Below, piece by piece: positions 31,111 to 35,556 of a stretch of DNA of 35,556 nucleotides. The stretch is from Chara braunii (Eukaryota > Streptophyta > Charophyceae > Charales > Characeae). Made by a program: the position numbers and the translations under genes. The notes below the pieces were generated by a model, which saw nothing but the letters and a program-made list of their open reading frames with translations, did no database searches and had not been told where the DNA came from. The stretch is from NCBI GenBank assembly GCA_003427395.1, contig BFEA01000405.1, positions 425,080 to 460,635 on the forward strand, written 5' to 3'. Numbering within the stretch: position 1 is the stretch's first letter; the number at the start of each line of letters is the position of its first letter.

Positions 31111-31485
31111 GTGTCAGTCTCGGTCAGGTCAGGACTTATCTCGAAGTCTTCCACTGCGCTATTATGTGTCATTTTGTATGTATCAGGATGTACACTGCTT
31201 GTTGAAGTTCCACTAACACTGTATTGTCCATTCAGTCCTTTTCATCACCTTGCGGGTCCTTGGTTGTACATACATTGCCCAACAGGGCATGTATCACGAC
31301 CTGTACGTTTGCACGAGTACTATCCACAAATATACCCCTGTGTCTATACATATATCCTGGTAACCAAAGGGAACATAATAAGACTGTTTCGCCCGATCCG
31401 ATCTGAAATAGGTATATCATATACGCCGCAAACCTCTCTAGATCTCACAAAACACCATGAAACGCCTCGCAGGATATGGAGCTGA
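31111..31485 (+). other. Open frame of 124 codons, unrecognised and doubtful
   Basis: The plus-strand frame contains CVILYVSGCTLLVEV and, 60 residues on, VYTYILVTKG. These echo segments of the minus-strand frames at 11667 (VTLYVSATFWVE) and 21769 (EYTYYLYDK), but the matches are short. The ATG at 31129-31131 or an alternative start is uncertain. Could be a decayed relative or chance. Confidence 0.2.
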
Positions 31486-31489
31486 GACT

Positions 31490-31840
31490 CTAGTCGGCTG
31501 ATAGCTCCACCAGAAGTGACACATCATCTAGCATTATGTCTACTCGAACAATCCCTGAAGGCCATCCAAATCTATCCAACTCCCAAGCCTCATCCGAGTC
31601 CTCGTCGACAAGTATTCTAAACCCGTTAAGTCCTCTATACGCGACCTCAATACGCCTCCTGCAATAATCTGCTAAGTTACCACGCATATCCAGGTCGGAC
31701 CAATAGGTACCATCCACGATATCCCTGATACAGTGTCGTACGCCCGTTCACCGTTCACCTGTGTGACAAGCCGTACAAATACGGGGCCCCTGGCGGCCGT
31801 ACGAGCCGTTTTGGCGGCCTTCCCAAGGGGCTTCTGACAC
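31490..31840 (-). pseudogene. Broken small frame, unrecognised
   Basis: Two minus-strand frames join through a frameshift near 31720: VFVRLVTQVNGERAYDTV upstream, then GTYWSDLDMRGNLADYC, an RIEVAYRG segment and GIVRVDIMLDD, ending in a stop at 31490. The strand-helix-strand appearance resembles the small frames at 21.8-22.7 kb only in general layout. The start of the downstream frame is not ATG. Confidence 0.25.
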
Positions 31841-31978
31841 GTGACGGGGTGGGAGGGGGGGTGCATGTCGGGGGCTAGGGCCCTGAAGTAAGAAACAAGA
31901 ATTTTTTTTTGTTCGTTTGGGGGGTGGGTGGGGGTGGCGGGGGTGCTGGCAGCTGGGGTTTCGGGAAAAAGAAAAAAA

Positions 31979-32189
31979 GATTGACTGATTGATTGATTGA
32001 TTGATTAATCGATTGATTGCTTGATTGATTGATGATTGATTGATTATTCATGATTGATTGATTGATTGACTGATTGATGATTGATTGATTGCTTGATTGA
32101 TTGATAATTGATTGATTGATTAAATGATTGAATGATTGATTGATTGATTGATTGAGTGATTTTCTTGATTGATTGATTGATTGGTTGGT
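31979..32189. repeat. (TGAT)n array
   Basis: About 210 bp of (GATT)-type tetranucleotides with interruptions, same orientation as the array at 30337-30475. Confidence 0.92.
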
Positions 32190-32454
32190 TGAGGAAGGCG
32201 GGAGGAGACAAATAGAACCAACAGAGCAAGGAGCACGAGAACCAGCAGCAGCTTCAACAATCCGGGACCACTGGCAGAACAACTCGGACCCCTCAGCCGG
32301 AGCATCAGGCAACGAATTGAGACTACAGAGTCACATCACGGCTCTTTTTTATGTCGTCTCCCGTTACGGCTTCATCTATCATAACCCTTTCTCGCTTACC
32401 CATGTCACTAGTCCCATCGAATCACTAACCATTCAATTCGTCAAGTTTGGTTAA
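32190..32454. other. Unannotated stretch
   Basis: About 265 bp. A plus-strand frame runs to 32454, but it begins in the repeat and has no recognised motif. Confidence 0.4.
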
Positions 32455-32716
32455 TTTTATTTTTCCTCTCTTTTCTCTTTTTCCTTTTTGGTCTCTTTGT
32501 TTCCTTCCTTTTCCTTTTTTTTTTTTTTTTTTTTTTTATTATTATTTTTTTTTCCTTCTTTTTTCTTTTTTCCTTTTTCTTTTTCTTTCCCGTCCCCCTT
32601 TTTATTTTTTCCAGTCGACGATAGTCCGTCTGTCCTTTCCGTCCCTTTTCCCCCTTATTTTCCTTTTTTCCTTTCTGTTGTTTGGTTTCTTTGTTTCCTT
32701 TTTCTTTTTCAAATAG
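32455..32716. repeat. Polypyrimidine tract
   Basis: About 260 bp of almost pure C/T on the plus strand, interrupted by TTATTATTA and by a short mixed segment near 32612-32640. Confidence 0.85.
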
Positions 32717-33243
32717 CTCCTCTGAGAAGAGGATCCAAAACACAAAGATCGGAACCCCTGCCTGAGCTAGAGATACAAGGATGCTTAGCCAGACACTTTC
32801 GACATTCGGTCCAAGGCTTAAAGGGCCAGGCATGGGGTCGCCCGGGCTAGTTCTGCATCGATGATATCCTGTACATACCGGCGACAACGCAATCTTCCGT
32901 GAGCAATTAGCAACTGGGCGCTAAGTCTTTTGAAAATTTAGGCAGACCGTTTTTTCAGGAGTATGTCAGAAGCAGCAGACTCGAAAGGTAAGTAGGCGTA
33001 GTATTTAGGAAGGATAGTAACAGAGACCAAGCATCATCATCGAAGCAGACGCAACAATCCGCCGGCATTTTCATAGGACTTTTTGATGCACTTTTCTGTG
33101 AACGGACGCGGCGGCCAGCATGGACTTCCCCTTGGACCTCGATGCGTTTGAGGCCCGGAGGGAGGTGCACGATCAAGAGACGGTATTCTTCTGAGCTGCA
33201 GCTCCTCGATCCACACATCATGCAAGTGCCAAGCACCGATTGA
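32717..33243. other. Unannotated stretch
   Basis: No convincing gene. A plus-strand ATG at 33120 opens a 24-codon frame (MDFPLDLDAFEARREV) just upstream of the membrane-protein cluster and could be an exon. A minus-strand frame of 107 codons (33278-32955) has no recognisable motif. Confidence 0.35.
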
Positions 33244-33396
33244 GCACCCTCCAGCAGCAGGAGACCAGCGCCTCGCATCCCTCAAAACCCACCCCCTTCC
33301 TACTATGCCCTCGCTCTCATCCCACTAGCATTCGCAGCCTTGTTCGCACTAGCGCTCATCCCCAACCTTCTCGTCCCACACAGATGCGGCTCCTAG
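33244..33396 (+). CDS. Hydrophobic open frame without ATG (membrane-cluster unit 1)
   Basis: Fifty codons between stops. A proline-rich start leads to a long hydrophobic helix (YYALALIPLAFAALFALALI) followed by PNLLVPHR. The core AALFALALIPN matches LALFCLAALPN in the next frame at 7 of 11 positions. No ATG in frame, so it would need an upstream exon or is a fragment. Confidence 0.3.
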   Translation, partial: APSSSRRPAPRIPQNPPPSYYALALIPLAFAALFALALIPNLLVPHRCGS

Positions 33397-33412
33397 CACA
33401 CGACCGATAAGC

Positions 33413-33691
33413 ATGGATGGTGCGCCACAGTGTCCCATCGCTCTCTCTCCCTCCCTCACCATTTCGCTTTTAGTGGCGCTGCTAGCCTTGTTCTGCCTCG
33501 CGGCACTACCAAACTTTAAGCTAGCCAGATCCCTGATCGGAGCACTCACTACAGAGGAGGCACTGCTAGCGCCCTCTCGTGAGCAAGCAGCGCATCTCTA
33601 CGCAGCATTTGCCTATGTAAGCGCAGCATCTGCAGCAGCAACCACCTTCTTTTGCGCCATCGCAGCTGCGGGCATCACGATAGCTGAGTAG
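33413..33691 (+). CDS. Predicted two-pass membrane protein, 92 residues
   Basis: ATG at 33413, TAG ending 33691. Residues 16-34 form a hydrophobic helix (SLLVALLALFCLAALP) followed by NFKLARSL. Residues 62-91 form a second, alanine-rich helix (AAFAYVSAASAAATTFF). The short loop between is polar. Related hydrophobic cores occur just upstream (33244-33396) and downstream (33704-33838), suggesting local duplication. The two-helix layout is common to many unrelated small membrane proteins, and a divergent PGG-like plant domain is one weak alternative. No function assigned. Confidence 0.45.
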   Translation: MDGAPQCPIALSPSLTISLLVALLALFCLAALPNFKLARSLIGALTTEEALLAPSREQAAHLYAAFAYVSAASAAATTFFCAIAAAGITIAE

Positions 33692-33703
33692 CAGTAGCAA
33701 GCC

Positions 33704-33838
33704 ATGGCGGATAATGGCGGCAAAGCACAAACAACTGTATGTTCTTTTCTGGCATATCAGACCTTTTTGGTCAGTCTTGCCTTTATCCAGTTCATCGCGG
33801 CGCTACCACTCGAGCACGGCACCAGTATATCAGCGTGA
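33704..33838 (+). CDS. Predicted single-pass membrane microprotein, 44 residues
   Basis: ATG at 33704 in a near-ideal context (GCCATGG), TGA at 33836-33838. Starts MADNGGKAQTTV, then a hydrophobic helix (about 15-35) ending in FIAALP, then LEHG. LVSLAFIQFIAALP aligns without gaps to LVALLALFCLAALP of the preceding frame, 7 of 14 identical. It lies 12 bp after that frame's stop. Function unknown. Confidence 0.4.
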   Translation: MADNGGKAQTTVCSFLAYQTFLVSLAFIQFIAALPLEHGTSISA

Positions 33839-33942
33839 GGAGAGCAAGCAGCCAGCAGCTTCCAGATGACTAAGTTGCAAACCCCTCCGCCCCCTCCCCC
33901 TCCCCCTCCTTCCCCCTGCGCTCCCACCACTCAATCAAATGA

Positions 33943-34035
33943 CTACCCTCTCTCTCCCTCTCTCTTCCCCTCTCTCTTGCAATCACCGTCCTCACCGCCA
34001 TCCTCTTCACTCTATGTATCGTCTTTATTTCATGA
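33943..34035 (+). CDS. Hydrophobic open frame without ATG (membrane-cluster unit 4)
   Basis: Thirty codons between stops, ending in a hydrophobic run (LAITVLTAILFTLCIVFIS). It might be the second helix belonging with the 44-residue frame, mirroring the two helices of the 92-residue frame. Alternative frames here are proline/serine low-complexity. Confidence 0.2.
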   Translation, partial: LPSLSLSLPLSLAITVLTAILFTLCIVFIS

Positions 34036-34379
34036 ATCTTCTCAGACCAAAGAAGACTACTGCCCTCTGACGACGTTGCATTGTGGCTGTAGCAGAAAGG
34101 CCTCAGGGATAAGCCACTCCCTCCCCCGAGTCGGTCAGCGGACGCAGCGCACAGATGCGACGATCTGTCCAGTTAGAAGCTTGATGCGGGTTCTTCTTCT
34201 TCTTTTTCCTCCACTTCCCCTCCTACCCAGATCATTCACAATCACCTTACCCTCGCCCGCTGCTCTTTGCTGAGAAACATTGGTGCTTTGAACGATTGAC
34301 TTTATAATAATTGTTTCATCTCCGTGTTGAAGCTTTCTTTTTCAATTGAAATGGTTATCCCGCTTGTTTTTTACGCAAT
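34036..34379. other. Unannotated stretch
   Basis: About 340 bp; nothing recognised. Confidence 0.4.
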
Positions 34380-35470
34380 GCCTCTTTCATCATGGGAATG
34401 CATGTGGGTGATCCTTCTAGAAAATCGTACGAAAAAGTTTGTTCAAGACCTAGTGTCCTTGTTTGGTTACGACACATAACGGTTCTTCGTAAGTAGAGGA
34501 TCGATATCTTTCAGTCCCGTTCGAAGGCATGGCACGTGACATAATCTGCTGATTATTTGTCATTTTGAAAGACACCTTTTTCTTCTTCTTATTATATGAC
34601 TCCAGCAAGTTTATATTGATTAGTCTACGTAACAAGCATGTGTGCTGGGAAAAACCGTTGTAAAAACTGCTCACCTTTCTTTTCGACAAATAACCTCTCT
34701 TTTCTTTCCTTTCCTTTCTTTTCTTTTCTTTTCTTTTCTTTCCTTTCTTTTCTTTTCCTTTTCTTTTTCTTTTTTTTTCTTCCTTTTTTCTTTTCTTTTC
34801 TTTTCTTTTTCTTTATTTCCCCTCCTTTCCTTCTCTTCTCTTCTTTTTTCTCTCTCTTTTTTTCCCTCTTTTACTTGCCGTTTCCATTTGTGAAATGGAC
34901 ATCGTAGGATTCTCTGTCGCAATAGGAACCCTTTGTTAGTAATAAGCCGCATCACGAGACGGTCCTTCGCAACGATGAATGCTCCAATCCTCGTTTCCGA
35001 AGGCACGCAAAGTGACGTAGCGAAAATTCCCTGATTAGTCAGTAGTCTTATGATATCTCGCATGCATCGTTAAAAATTGTAACGATAACACAACTTCCTT
35101 GATTAACTATTCACCCTCCCTTTCGATGAATGGCTTCCTTTCCTTTTTCCCTTTTCCCTTCTTTTCTTTCTTTCTTTGTTTGTCGTCTTTTGCTTGCTGT
35201 ATCACGGAGGAAGACATTCGTGAAATAGTCGTCTCTATCGCAGTAGGAACCTTAATGAGCCACGGCGCGTGACGGTCCTTCGCTATATCGGACGAGAATC
35301 TCTAATCCTCACCCATATCCGAAGGCGCGGCAAGCGACGCAGTAAAATTTCCTAGTTCTATGGCAATCTCCTGTTCTTTCGGATGCATGAATTGAATGCT
35401 CGAACGGTAACGCAAATTTCTTGACCATTTATTACTCATTGATGAGGAATTTCTGACTAACTACAGTTTG
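34380..35470. repeat. ~310-bp tandem repeat with internal pyrimidine tract (three units)
   Basis: GGTYCTTCG marks each unit at 34481, 34961 and 35274. Shared blocks include NTCGAAGGCRYG or TCCGAAGGC, GTGACNTA or GCGACGCAG, GCATG and, in the last two units, AACG.TAACRCAA. The first interval is 480 bp because its C/T tract (about 34676-34885) has expanded; the second is 313 bp. Confidence 0.8.
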
Positions 35471-35483
35471 AACGTGTACTCTA

Positions 35484-35485
<2 letters not shown>

Positions 35486-35554
<69 letters not shown>
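35486..35554. repeat. (TA)n microsatellite
   Basis: About 34 uninterrupted TA units at the window edge, a likely cruciform former. Confidence 0.96.
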
Positions 35555-35555
<1 letters not shown>

Positions 35556-35556
35556 G

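Noticed and set aside
32441-32887. Lysine-rich 148-codon minus-strand frame
   Set aside because: It is the complement of the pyrimidine tract.

Overview
The window is eukaryotic nuclear DNA that is repeat-dominated and very gene-poor. It has long mono-, di- and tetranucleotide arrays, decayed Ty3/gypsy retroelement pieces, a 3.66-kb direct repeat present twice, and almost no long open frames. The retroelement fragments (a Gag core with a plant-type initiator-tRNA-Met primer site, a reverse transcriptase block, an integrase zinc-finger block) read like those I associate with the charophyte alga Chara braunii. That assignment is from memory of family style and is an inference.

Layout. 1-3179: microsatellite and poly-A/T DNA, CGTACG palindromes, a primer-binding site, and a gag pseudogene cut off near 2.18 kb. 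3180-6836: first copy of the 3.66-kb repeat, C/T-rich on this strand and full of stem-loops. 6838-7285: a 448-bp module that recurs at 28024-28471. 7286-16750: hairpin-dense DNA with a 46-bp tandem hairpin repeat, a minus-strand gag-like pseudogene with five in-frame stops (9.7-11.0 kb), a second decayed minus-strand gene (11.3-12.0 kb), a ~122-bp tandem repeat, and a family of hairpins with a conserved loop and changing but complementary stems (15.6-16.4 kb). 16751-20413: second copy of the 3.66-kb repeat. 20920-22741: three short minus-strand open frames, two of them tandem paralogues of ~82 residues, separated by TGATTGCTG-type minisatellites. 22742-28023: mostly unannotatable, with small open frames near 25.2, 25.9 and 26.5 kb. 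28471-29780: reverse transcriptase and integrase remnants separated by low-complexity DNA. 29.6-32.2 kb: hairpin clusters, GC-rich palindromes and a large inverted repeat made of complementary tetranucleotide arrays. 32.4-35.6 kb: pyrimidine tracts, a plus-strand cluster of tiny membrane-protein frames, a ~310-bp tandem repeat, and (TA)n.

Nothing here forms a conventional pathway or operon. The two themes I judge most novel are (i) covarying stem-loops in several unrelated tandem families, which argues that structure and not sequence is what persists, and (ii) small unrecognised protein families: the tandem paralogues at 21.8-22.7 kb, the 213-residue frame at 20.9 kb with a decayed relative at 11.3 kb, and the short transmembrane frames at 33.2-34.0 kb. 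No tRNA gene, complete rRNA gene or CRISPR array was seen. Homologies were judged by eye, without database searches.
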